Origin: Deinococcus sp. JMULE3
GTDB lineage: Bacteria; Deinococcota; Deinococci; Deinococcales; Deinococcaceae
Assembly (NCBI RefSeq): GCF_013337115.1
Contig: NZ_SGWE01000002.1
Span: 62,001 to 126,000, forward strand
Length of the DNA stretch: 64,000 bases
Reading direction: 5' to 3'
Shown here piece by piece: positions 15,750-23,509 of the stretch. Position numbers and translations under genes: made by a program. Below the pieces are notes generated by a model. That model was not told the DNA's origin. It ran no database searches and saw only the letters and a program-made list of their open reading frames with translations. Each line of letters begins with the position of its first letter. The first letter of the stretch is position 1.

Positions 15750-16937
15750 TTGATCCCCAAACCGCTGCGCCCCTTACTTCTCCTGTCGGCTGTCTCGCGG
15801 CTGGGCGATCAGCTGTTGTATGTCGCCATGCCTCTCCTGGTCCTAGCGGAGACGGGGCAACCGGCTTATGCCATTCTCGCGGCAGCGGCACGTGGTCTCC
15901 CCTACGTCATTTCCCCCTTTATTGGCGCTGTCGTTGATCGGTATCCTTTAAGAACCGTCTACGTTGCTGCTCAGCTCATACAGGCCGTCGCCATTGGGGC
16001 CATTCCGCTTCTGAAGGGCCAACCAAGCATCGTCTTACTCCTGCTGATGATCTCAGGGGTGGGGGGGGTATGCTCAAGCCTGCTCAACTTCTACAAGCTG
16101 ATCCCACTCTGGACGCCGCAAGAGCAGATTGAAGCGGCCATAGGGCGATTTGTCGCGCTGACGGATGCTGTCAAAGTCGTGGGGCCGCTCGTTGCGATCT
16201 CGATTGTCCTCTCGATCGGTGCGCCCGCCGCTATTTATGCTGATGCCGTCAGCTTTCTGGTGGCCGCGCTGGGCATTGCGTTCATCCTGCCTGCCACCCA
16301 AAAAAGCGAAGTGAGACGGACCAGTCTCGCGCAAGATCTGAAGGAAGGCTTTCGCTACTTCAAAGGCAGTCCAGAAATCCGTCGCCTGACCACCGCCATG
16401 TCCCTGTCCAATCTGGGCATTGGCGCGCTGGAGGTCCTGCTGCTCACCACACTGACCCACAGCATGCAGATCCCAGTGGCCCAGGCCAGCCTGGCGCTGA
16501 GTGTAGGGGCGTGCGCTGGGCTGGCTGGCAGTGGGCTGACCCGAAAGATCTTTCCTCGCCTCGGAACAACACAGCGGATTACGGTCTGGCTGGCATTGGC
16601 TGGCGTTGGCGCTCTATGCCTGACCGTTCCACACCCGCTCATGTTTGTGCTCGGCTTTGTGGTGATTAGTTTTGCAACCTCAGCGAGTAATGTCATCACG
16701 ATCGCGTATCGGCAGAGCACCATTCCAAGCGAACTTCAAGGACGAGTCAACTCGATTATTCGCATGTTTATATCGGGTGCTGTGCCCATTTCAGGCATTC
16801 TTTTGGCAGCCCTGGGGACCTACACTCTTGGTGTGTCTCAAACGCAGTTCGTCGCGCTGATGTGCATTCTGGCGGTGATTGTCTGGCAGTTCGGCGCCTC
16901 GGGCGAGCGACAGAACATGTGGACCAAAACATCCTAA
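15750..16937 (+). CDS. MFS exporter, EntS-like
   Basis: 395 residues with about 12 hydrophobic segments. Motif-A-like sequence GAVVDRYPLRTVY follows the second helix, and the architecture (LSAVSRLGDQLLYVAMPLLV at the start) fits the MFS_3/EntS group that exports enterobactin and other small products. Starts with TTG, preceded at 5-6 bases by AAGGAG. In this cluster it most likely exports the product across the inner membrane. Its substrate cannot be read from sequence. Confidence 0.85.
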   Translation: MIPKPLRPLLLLSAVSRLGDQLLYVAMPLLVLAETGQPAYAILAAAARGLPYVISPFIGAVVDRYPLRTVYVAAQLIQAVAIGAIPLLKGQPSIVLLLLMISGVGGVCSSLLNFYKLIPLWTPQEQIEAAIGRFVALTDAVKVVGPLVAISIVLSIGAPAAIYADAVSFLVAALGIAFILPATQKSEVRRTSLAQDLKEGFRYFKGSPEIRRLTTAMSLSNLGIGALEVLLLTTLTHSMQIPVAQASLALSVGACAGLAGSGLTRKIFPRLGTTQRITVWLALAGVGALCLTVPHPLMFVLGFVVISFATSASNVITIAYRQSTIPSELQGRVNSIIRMFISGAVPISGILLAALGTYTLGVSQTQFVALMCILAVIVWQFGASGERQNMWTKTS

Positions 16938-16991
16938 TAAGTGCAGGTGCGGAGGCGCCGGTGCACGACCTCATCGGTTCAGGAGAGGGAA

Positions 16992-18233
16992 ATGAGCAAA
17001 TCAGAGATCAGCTGGGTGGTGCTCGTGCATGCCAGCGACAACATTTTGAAGACTGCTTTGAGTGAAGAGCTCAATGTCATTCTTCTGCGGAAGCAAAACC
17101 AGTGGACGTCGTATGGCCTGACTCAAGCCCAGGTTTGTTTAACGGTTGACGATGCGCTGGAGAATCTGGATGGTCTAGCGGCCGTGCTCAACCAATACCC
17201 TATCGGTGCGGTTCTCTCGTTTATGGAGTCAGGTGTGCTCTTGGCCGCTGCTCTGCGGGAGAGGTGTGGGCTTCCGGGCACACCTCTGGAGGCAGTACAA
17301 CGTCTTAAAGATAAGGCGCTGATGCGGGCACATCTCCATGACAGGGGGTGCCACCATCTGTCGGTCGCTGCCCATGAGGTGACGCATCTGTCTGCTTTGC
17401 AGGCTCACCGCGCTGCCCTTCAGGGCCGGGTGATCGTTAAACCTGTCACGGGCACTGGGAGTGTCCACATCTACGCGCTGGATCCGGGCGACGACGTTCC
17501 TGCGCCGCTCATCAATGCGCTGGGCCAAGGCATCCGCTTTCTGGCAGAACCTTTTCTCCAGGGCTTGGAATTCAGTGTAGAGGCCCTCACGATCAACGGC
17601 AAACACCACATTGTTGCCGTGACCGAAAAGGTGGTGAACGAGCACTTTGTCGAAGTGGGCCACTGCATTCCGCCGCGGCGCATGTCGCCGGACGCGCTGC
17701 AGGGCATTGCCGCTGCGGTCCGTGAGTTTCTGACCGCTATAGGCCTGGTGACTGGGCCAAGTCACACTGAAGTGATGTGGCATGAAGGCCGCGTCACCAT
17801 CATCGAATCGCACGACCGCGTTGGTGGTGACAAGATCACGGCGCTGGTCACCCAGGCCACGGGTGTTGACCTTATCCGGATGGGGCTGCGTCTGGCGGCT
17901 GGGCGGACTGTTGATCCTCCGCCTGAGCTCCAGTGTCTTGGTGCCGCGTGCGTCATCTTCCTGACGCCACCTCCAGGCCGGGTGCTCAGCATTTCATTGG
18001 TGCCTCTCCCCCCAGAGCTGCCGATTCTGGAACGGCGGGCGTTCGTACATCCAGGTGACGTCCTCACTCAGGTCAGAAGTTCAAAAGATCGCAGTGGTCT
18101 GGTGGTCGCCAGTGGCCCGACCCCAGAGGAGGCGTTTCACCACGCTCAACTGGGGGCTCGAAGCATTCAGTTTTCTATGGCAGTCGATCACTCGGCACAC
18201 CCCCACCCTGTGCCCACATCACGTTCAACCTGA
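16992..18233 (+). CDS. ATP-grasp ligase 1
   Basis: 413 residues from an ATG preceded by AGGAGAGGGAA. The ATP-grasp core is visible: KDKALMRAHLHDRG, GRVIVKPVTGTGSVHI (lysine strand and Gly-rich loop), FLAEPFLQGLEFSVEALTING (adenine-side strand) and HTEVMWHEGRVTIIESHDRVGGDKI (metal-binding Glu/Asp). This resembles BacD-type L-amino acid ligases and carbamoyl-phosphate-synthase-like enzymes. Likely couples an amino acid or hydroxylated amine to a carboxylate with ATP. The C-terminal 100 residues match the ligase dimerisation region. Its stop lies in the next gene's ribosome site. Confidence 0.86.
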   Translation: MSKSEISWVVLVHASDNILKTALSEELNVILLRKQNQWTSYGLTQAQVCLTVDDALENLDGLAAVLNQYPIGAVLSFMESGVLLAAALRERCGLPGTPLEAVQRLKDKALMRAHLHDRGCHHLSVAAHEVTHLSALQAHRAALQGRVIVKPVTGTGSVHIYALDPGDDVPAPLINALGQGIRFLAEPFLQGLEFSVEALTINGKHHIVAVTEKVVNEHFVEVGHCIPPRRMSPDALQGIAAAVREFLTAIGLVTGPSHTEVMWHEGRVTIIESHDRVGGDKITALVTQATGVDLIRMGLRLAAGRTVDPPPELQCLGAACVIFLTPPPGRVLSISLVPLPPELPILERRAFVHPGDVLTQVRSSKDRSGLVVASGPTPEEAFHHAQLGARSIQFSMAVDHSAHPHPVPTSRST

Positions 18234-18240
18234 GGTAACC

Positions 18241-19431
18241 ATGACTGCAAAGACTTTAAACATCCCCGCCGGTACCTATGGCATCGTGGCGCCCATTCAG
18301 TCGCTGTTCCAACGGGGGAGGAAGCCCACCGAATCACTCGTCCTGAGCCGCTCAACGCGAACCTGGCCAAAGACTCATACGGCCCGGTATGCCCCGCGCT
18401 CAGGCCATGCGCTTGACGGATTTTTCGGAGTCGATCAGGACAATAACGTGGTGCAGGCCGCACTGTCATATGAGGACCTGGGCTGGTCCCGGCGCAATGA
18501 CTCTTTCACGGAGAACGAGAGCGACCTCAGTCTCGTCGGCTTGATTGATGTTCCAGCGGCCTCGACCGGCGAATACCGCTTGTTTCTCCTGTCTATGCAA
18601 AACAAGGACGAGCTTCTGTTTGTCCTGGCGGACACCTGGATTTCAGAGGGCTTTTCTCAACGCGAGTTGCTCGAGCGCATGTGCGCCTTCTCCTCACCTG
18701 TCAAGCACAGTATCGTCAGCCATAACGGTCGCCATCTGGTGTATCACAAAGGCGTCGAGTTGGAGCAAAAAATCCAGGTTCAGTCTCCCCATTCTGCCTT
18801 TCAACTTGCCCGCACATTTTTCGGTCTGGCGCCTGACTTCGGCCATCCAGCATTACACCTGGAATTTCTGTCCGAATGGCAGACGTATTTGCGCCAGGTC
18901 GATCTTTTTGAACGCTTTTCCGAAGGTCAGGGGACTGGGTACGTGGCCTTTACCCTCCTGCCAGATGGGCAGCTCATGGTGAAGGAAAAAGGTTTTCTGG
19001 AAGATGGTCTGCATCGGAGTGAACGCTTCGTCGAATTGCTCAGCCGCGATACACACCTGGGCACGTATTTGGACACGAGGTTTCCCGATTCGAGTTTCGA
19101 ATATCGTGGCCGGTTTGATCGCTGGAAGTTCGATTTCAATGTCGAATTCCTTACCAGCGGGCATATTTTTTCTGTTGGCTTTGACGAAGTCTATGCTGGC
19201 GATGATTGTCTCAAACAGGTGGAGATCGAATACATTCGGTCCCGCATTCATTACGGGTATGAGTCGCAGGCACCCCAAGTGGAGGCTGATCTCGCTCACC
19301 TCTCCAATCATCTCCTTCAACTCTTGCATGATGGTGGCGTTACGGCCGAATTGACACACCTGTCCAAATTGAGTTTTCTTCGAATGCGCCAGGCAGGTCA
19401 GCCCGTTCAGCCCTGGCGGCCTCACGCATGA
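18241..19431 (+). CDS. Unknown cluster protein with CYTH-like features
   Basis: 396 residues, ATG at 18241 with TGAGG upstream. GVELEQKIQV contains E-x-E-x-K, the signature of CYTH/triphosphate tunnel proteins, and LKQVEIEYIRSR late in the protein could be another tunnel strand. If so it would bind a triphosphate or a polyanionic intermediate, and could relate to the kinase-like neighbour. The assignment is tentative. Sits between two ATP-grasp genes and its end overlaps the second by 4 bases (ATGA), so it is probably needed in a fixed ratio. Confidence 0.7.
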   Translation: MTAKTLNIPAGTYGIVAPIQSLFQRGRKPTESLVLSRSTRTWPKTHTARYAPRSGHALDGFFGVDQDNNVVQAALSYEDLGWSRRNDSFTENESDLSLVGLIDVPAASTGEYRLFLLSMQNKDELLFVLADTWISEGFSQRELLERMCAFSSPVKHSIVSHNGRHLVYHKGVELEQKIQVQSPHSAFQLARTFFGLAPDFGHPALHLEFLSEWQTYLRQVDLFERFSEGQGTGYVAFTLLPDGQLMVKEKGFLEDGLHRSERFVELLSRDTHLGTYLDTRFPDSSFEYRGRFDRWKFDFNVEFLTSGHIFSVGFDEVYAGDDCLKQVEIEYIRSRIHYGYESQAPQVEADLAHLSNHLLQLLHDGGVTAELTHLSKLSFLRMRQAGQPVQPWRPHA

Positions 19432-20558
19432 CACCCCCTTCTGTCCTGTTGCTCCATAACCGCTCAATTGACCTGCTGATGGACAACGGTTTGTTGTGCC
19501 TTCCGCCCGCAGAGTTCGCGGTCCATCTCATCACCACAGATCGCGAGGGGGCAGCGCGTCACGCCCATCAGTTTGCTTCGATTGCGGCCTTCGACTATTT
19601 CGATGAAGACGTCATTCGCGCATTGTCCGCCTACCTCATCACGACCTACGGGATCACCAGTGTGGTTGGCACCACGGAGAAGGTGGTTTTATGGGCTGCG
19701 CTGCTGCGTGCCCAGTTTGGATTGCCTGGGGCCTCGCCGGACGTTATCGAAAGAATGCGGGATAAGGTGCGCATGAAAGAACGGCTGACGCTCACAGCTG
19801 TTCGCACGCCGGCCTACACCCGGGTGCATGCCTTGCAGGACATCGTGGACTTTCAAGCCCAGTTTGGCCGCATCGTCCTGAAGCCCACAGCGGGTGTTGG
19901 GAGCATGGGGCTGCAGATCCTCGATACCCCAGCACAGGTCCTCGCCCTGGATAAAGGGCATTTCTCTGATGGTGCGTGGCAGGTCGAAGAATTTATTGAC
20001 GGTCATATGTTGCATTGCGACTTTATTGCTTTGGCGGGGCAGATCCAGTTCTGTTCTGTCAGTCAATACGTCACCCCACCAGGTCGGTACCAGGACGATT
20101 ACTTTGGAGGCAGCTTTATTGTCACTGATGCGGGTCTCCAGGAGCGGGTGCGGCAGATCGCCCAGGAGATCGTTCAGGCCTTCGAGTTCGAAACGGGCGT
20201 CTGTCACTTGGAACTGTTTCATACGCCACGCGATGAACTGGTGTTCTGTGAAATTGCCGCACGTCCTGGCGGCGGCGGGATTGAATGGCCTGTTCAGCAT
20301 CTGTACGGCATCAATTTGTTCAGCGAGCATGTTCGGGTCAGTTGTGTGGCGCCTGACACCATGACTTATCCTCGGCTGCCCCTTCGCGCTGGAACAGCAG
20401 GTTACGTCGGCCTGCTGGCGCGGCCAGGGTTTGAAGTGACGAACATCCAATCCTTCTCGGGGCACCCGAATATCAAGCGTGAATCCCTGCGCATTGCGGT
20501 CGGTTCCCGCCTGGGGGGCCCCCGGCACTGCACGGATTACATGGCACATTTTTTGTGA
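19428..20558 (+). CDS. ATP-grasp ligase 2
   Basis: 376 residues. MRDKVRMKERLTLTAVRTPAY begins the ATP-grasp fold, GRIVLKPTAGVGSMGLQIL is the Gly-rich loop, WQVEEFIDGHMLHCDFIAL the substrate strand, and VCHLELFHTPRDELVFCEIAARPGGGG the metal site with Glu and Asn-equivalent positions. Only distantly like ligase 1, so the two may act on different bonds. Overlaps its upstream neighbour by ATGA. It is the last gene of the set. Two ligases plus one N-hydroxylase suggest an amide-bonded hydroxamate-like product assembled without a nonribosomal synthetase. Confidence 0.85.
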   Translation: MTPPSVLLLHNRSIDLLMDNGLLCLPPAEFAVHLITTDREGAARHAHQFASIAAFDYFDEDVIRALSAYLITTYGITSVVGTTEKVVLWAALLRAQFGLPGASPDVIERMRDKVRMKERLTLTAVRTPAYTRVHALQDIVDFQAQFGRIVLKPTAGVGSMGLQILDTPAQVLALDKGHFSDGAWQVEEFIDGHMLHCDFIALAGQIQFCSVSQYVTPPGRYQDDYFGGSFIVTDAGLQERVRQIAQEIVQAFEFETGVCHLELFHTPRDELVFCEIAARPGGGGIEWPVQHLYGINLFSEHVRVSCVAPDTMTYPRLPLRAGTAGYVGLLARPGFEVTNIQSFSGHPNIKRESLRIAVGSRLGGPRHCTDYMAHFL

Positions 20559-20726
20559 CTGCAGAGGACAGGTCCGAGTTCCAGGAGATCGTGACGCACC
20601 TCTGCCGTGGCGCAGTGTCACTGAGGCCCTTCAGCGGGCCAGAGGTCTTGAACGTGTAGTGACGCTGTGACCAGCGCAACGGCGTGAATGTCCCGCCTGC
20701 CCAGATGACACAGGACGGACCTGACC

Positions 20727-21392
20727 ATGGTGACTGACTTGCATGACGGCGTGGACCCGTTCGCCGTGCTTGGCCAGGCGGCTGACCGGCTGATGACACA
20801 CACCCCGACGCCGCAGGCTGAGGATGACCTGCGCGCCCGCGTCGCCTGGCTGCACGATGTCCGTGGTGTGGCGCAGCAGTGCGAGGGAGCAACCGGCGAT
20901 ATCCGCTGGACGGATGTGAGTCCGAGAATAGCCTTGAAGGCTGTGTTTCTGTACGCCATGCAGCTTGGTCTCGAGATCCTCGGACCTGTCACCGTCATAC
21001 GGGTGGTGGCAAGTTGTTGGGGTAACATGGAGCTGAAGGAGCAGGAGCTTCTCAGCGACTGGTTTGCCCTCGCTGTAATGGGGATCCTCTCTGGCTGTAC
21101 CACCGCTTCACCCTCAGCTTACAGCAGCGCCTGCCATTCGGCCTCGTACTGCCGGATGCGGCGGGGATCACCCAGGCGCCGGGCTGCCTGGAGACGCACC
21201 TCATGCAGCTCTACCACGTTTGGTTCGACCAACAGGCACTGTTCGCACGTGGCGATCGCCCGCAGGGGCTCTCCCGCCTCCAGCCACGCCTGCGCCACCT
21301 GTTGCGCCAGCAAAGCCAGCCCCGCACGAGTTTCGAACCTGAGCCCTTCAGCCCATTCGCTGCCGTCCAGGCCAGGCAGAAAGGGGCCCTGA
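20727..21392 (+). CDS. Hypothetical protein, 3' part doubtful
   Basis: The first about 130 codons read like protein (VDPFAVLGQAADRL, RIALKAVFLYAMQLGLEILGPVTVIRVVASCWG), with an amphipathic and then hydrophobic stretch. After about 21118 the frame runs antisense through the convergent TPR-BTAD gene and becomes Arg/Ser-rich, so the true end was probably lost by deletion or a junction here. No family recognised. Preceding sequence has AGGAC but no strong ribosome site. Confidence 0.35.
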   Translation: MVTDLHDGVDPFAVLGQAADRLMTHTPTPQAEDDLRARVAWLHDVRGVAQQCEGATGDIRWTDVSPRIALKAVFLYAMQLGLEILGPVTVIRVVASCWGNMELKEQELLSDWFALAVMGILSGCTTASPSAYSSACHSASYCRMRRGSPRRRAAWRRTSCSSTTFGSTNRHCSHVAIARRGSPASSHACATCCASKASPARVSNLSPSAHSLPSRPGRKGP

Positions 21393-23029
21393 TAGAGGCT
21401 CAGTGCCCGAGACAGATTCTGCGCGATCAGGGCCGCGCGCCATTCCAGGAGGTCCAGGCGCACGGCATAGCCCGCACCGATCTGGTAGCGCCGCGCGTGG
21501 TACGGCCCGTCAGTGATAATTACGTCCTCCCCGATGTGCCGCCGCGCTTCCGCCAGATGGGTCTTGATGGCACTGGCCGCAGCATTGGGGAATTTGTCCG
21601 GGTATAACACCAGCTGAAAGTCCTGCCGGGTCTGGCCTGGCCGCAGCACCAGGCACGCCAGAAGGGCTACGGCCCCTGGGCTCAGTGGCACAGCCTCGCC
21701 TTCCACGGTGACCTGCTCGGTCCCCAGGGTGGAGATGTCCAGGCGCGTCAGGGGCCCGTCCAGGCCCTGCACTGGCACGCCCCGCAGGCCAGCGGCGTTC
21801 CCGAGCAGACCAGAGAGCGCCGAGCGGAGCGCTGGATCGAGTGCGCCGGCGTGCAGGCTCTCGGCCACATCCTCCAGGTCCGCCGTGAACGCCGGCAGCA
21901 TCTGCAATCGGGCGAAATCTTCGGCGGCCGCCTGCAATTGGGCTGGAAAGTCAGCGGAGCGGCTGAGGTACAGGGCGTGCGCGTGATGGAGTTTCGCCCG
22001 CGCGGCCCAGACCGGCTGGCCTTGCGCCGTGGACCCTTCCGTCGCCTGGGTCAGGTCCCGCGCGGCCTGCAGCGGCTGGCCTTCCCGCCAAGCCAGAATG
22101 CCCCGGGCCAGCAGCACGGCGGGTGGCAGTGACTGACCAGGCGGGGTCACCCACAGGTACAGCGCTGCATACCCCTGCGCGAAGCGCCCCTGCCGCCCGT
22201 GGTATTCCGCGAGTCTGGGCGCCAGCCACCGGGCGATCTCCACATCCTCCAGAGCGTCGGTCATCCCCTGCAGGGTCGTGAGCACCTGGCCGTACTGCCG
22301 CCACTCGCCCCGCCGGGCGTGCAGCATGGCCATGCTGGTCATCAGGTGCCCTTTGGCGCGCTGGGAGGACGTGGTGTCCAGCAAAGCCCTGGCTTCTTCC
22401 AGCGCGTCCCCGATGTCGTGGGCCTCCCCCACAGCCACGAGCAGATCGAGCCAGCCCTGCAAGGCGGTCAGCCGCGGCAAGGGGTTGGGAGCCGCCGGCA
22501 GGTTGAGCAGCACCGCGCGGTAGAGCCGGGTGGCGCGCGCCACCTGCCCGCTTGTGACGAGCATCCGGGCCAGCGACACCGTTACTCGGACCGCCCCAGC
22601 TTCGTCCCCGAGGGCCAGGTAGCCGTGCATCGCCCGCTCCACGCGCCGGAGACCTGACTCAGTCGCGCCCTGCTGAAACTCGGTCACACCCCACCAGCGT
22701 TCCAGCCGCCACTGGAGCTCACCGTCCATTTGATTGGCGTATTCAGCGAAGTGTGCCTGGGCTTCCCCCCACCGGCCCGTGGCGCGCAGGAGATTGCCGT
22801 ATTCCACGGTGGCTTCCCGGTCACCGGTCAGATGGGCGCGCAGCAGCTCAGGTTCGGCCTGCTGGAACCGCCCCAACCGCAGTGCACTGACACCCAGCAG
22901 ACGCCGTTCACTGGTCGTCAGGTGTGCCTGACCCTGCAGATCGGTGACGAGTTGCTCGTACTGGCCCTGCTCGAAGAGTCTTGAACGCTGCACTGGACGC
23001 CTTTTCCGATGTTCGACCGATGCCTTCAT
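21119..23029 (-). CDS. TPR-BTAD regulator with winged helix (636 aa)
   Basis: Residues about 15-390 are helical repeats of TPR type (GRFQQAEPELLRAHL, GRWGEAQAHFAEYA and so on). From about 440 comes a short OmpR-type winged-helix segment (PLSPGAVALLACLVLRPGQ, SAIKTHLAEARRHIGED) and then a BTAD-like tail (GPFLPGLDGSEWAEGLR, LAQQVAQAWLEAGEPLRAIATCEQCL). Bacterial SARP/AfsR relatives have the opposite order (DNA binding first). It probably senses a ligand through the repeats and controls the adjacent divergent gene or the nearby cluster. The start codon overlaps the -10 box of the divergent peptide gene. Confidence 0.83.
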   Translation of the reverse strand: MKASVEHRKRRPVQRSRLFEQGQYEQLVTDLQGQAHLTTSERRLLGVSALRLGRFQQAEPELLRAHLTGDREATVEYGNLLRATGRWGEAQAHFAEYANQMDGELQWRLERWWGVTEFQQGATESGLRRVERAMHGYLALGDEAGAVRVTVSLARMLVTSGQVARATRLYRAVLLNLPAAPNPLPRLTALQGWLDLLVAVGEAHDIGDALEEARALLDTTSSQRAKGHLMTSMAMLHARRGEWRQYGQVLTTLQGMTDALEDVEIARWLAPRLAEYHGRQGRFAQGYAALYLWVTPPGQSLPPAVLLARGILAWREGQPLQAARDLTQATEGSTAQGQPVWAARAKLHHAHALYLSRSADFPAQLQAAAEDFARLQMLPAFTADLEDVAESLHAGALDPALRSALSGLLGNAAGLRGVPVQGLDGPLTRLDISTLGTEQVTVEGEAVPLSPGAVALLACLVLRPGQTRQDFQLVLYPDKFPNAAASAIKTHLAEARRHIGEDVIITDGPYHARRYQIGAGYAVRLDLLEWRAALIAQNLSRALSLYQGPFLPGLDGSEWAEGLRFETRAGLALLAQQVAQAWLEAGEPLRAIATCEQCLLVEPNVVELHEVRLQAARRLGDPRRIRQYEAEWQALL

Positions 23030-23034
23030 AGCTT
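23029..23034 (+). promoter_or_regulatory. -10 box of the small secreted peptide gene
   Basis: TAGCTT followed by 7 bases and ATG at 23042, a leaderless layout. The box overlaps the start codon of the divergent regulator, so the two genes must influence each other's transcription. Confidence 0.55.
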
Positions 23035-23041
23035 CGGCGGG

Positions 23042-23194
23042 ATGAAATTCATGTCTGTGTTGAGGCTGCTGTTCGGCCTGGTGGTCGCGTCATGGGGCGT
23101 GGCTCAGGCGGAACCCACGATACCGCCCCCCACCCCGCCCGCGACTGGCAGCACGCCCAATGGGCTGGGTAGCAACGACTACGGCTTGGAGTGA
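23042..23194 (+). CDS. Small secreted peptide (50 aa)
   Basis: MKFMSVLRLLFGLVVASWGVA is a signal peptide, with a probable AQA cleavage site leaving about 27 residues rich in Pro, Thr and Gly that end in SNDYGLE. There is no cysteine. It is transcribed divergently from a TPR-bearing regulator 12 bases away. That pairing resembles peptide-sensing systems (RRNPP type) of Gram-positive bacteria, but could be coincidental. No family recognised. Confidence 0.6.
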   Translation: MKFMSVLRLLFGLVVASWGVAQAEPTIPPPTPPATGSTPNGLGSNDYGLE

Positions 23195-23286
23195 CGTGTC
23201 AGTACGGGGCACGTGCCGAGGTTAGAGCGTTGCCCTTCGGTCATTGAAATTGAACAGACAGGTTATTCACTTTCAGGAGGATCTCG

Positions 23287-23499
23287 ATGCACCACGTCCC
23301 CGTTTCATCAAGCAATCTCGCTTCTGTTGGCTATGACGCTCTTACGCAGACTTTGGAAGTCGCTTTCCAGAATGGCAGTCTGTATAGCTATGCGGGCGTC
23401 CCTGCTGCAGTTCATCAAGACTTGATGAGCGCGTCGTCGCACGGTACGTACTTCTCCGCCAACATTCGGAACAAATACCCCACACGCAAACTGCGCTAG
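23287..23499 (+). CDS. KTSC-domain protein (70 aa)
   Basis: VSSSNLASVGYDALTQTLEVAF then GSLYSYAGVPAAVHQDLMSASSHGTYFSANIRNKYPTRKL is the KTSC domain in full; the typical KTSC near the start is here PVSSS, and the conserved Y-x-Y, G-x-YF and I-R-x-K-Y positions are kept. AGGAGG lies 6 bases before the ATG. KTSC proteins are found with phage and nucleic-acid enzymes but have no proven function. It is followed at once by the IS66 element. Confidence 0.85.
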   Translation: MHHVPVSSSNLASVGYDALTQTLEVAFQNGSLYSYAGVPAAVHQDLMSASSHGTYFSANIRNKYPTRKLR

Positions 23500-23509
23500 A
23501 TGGCAATAT

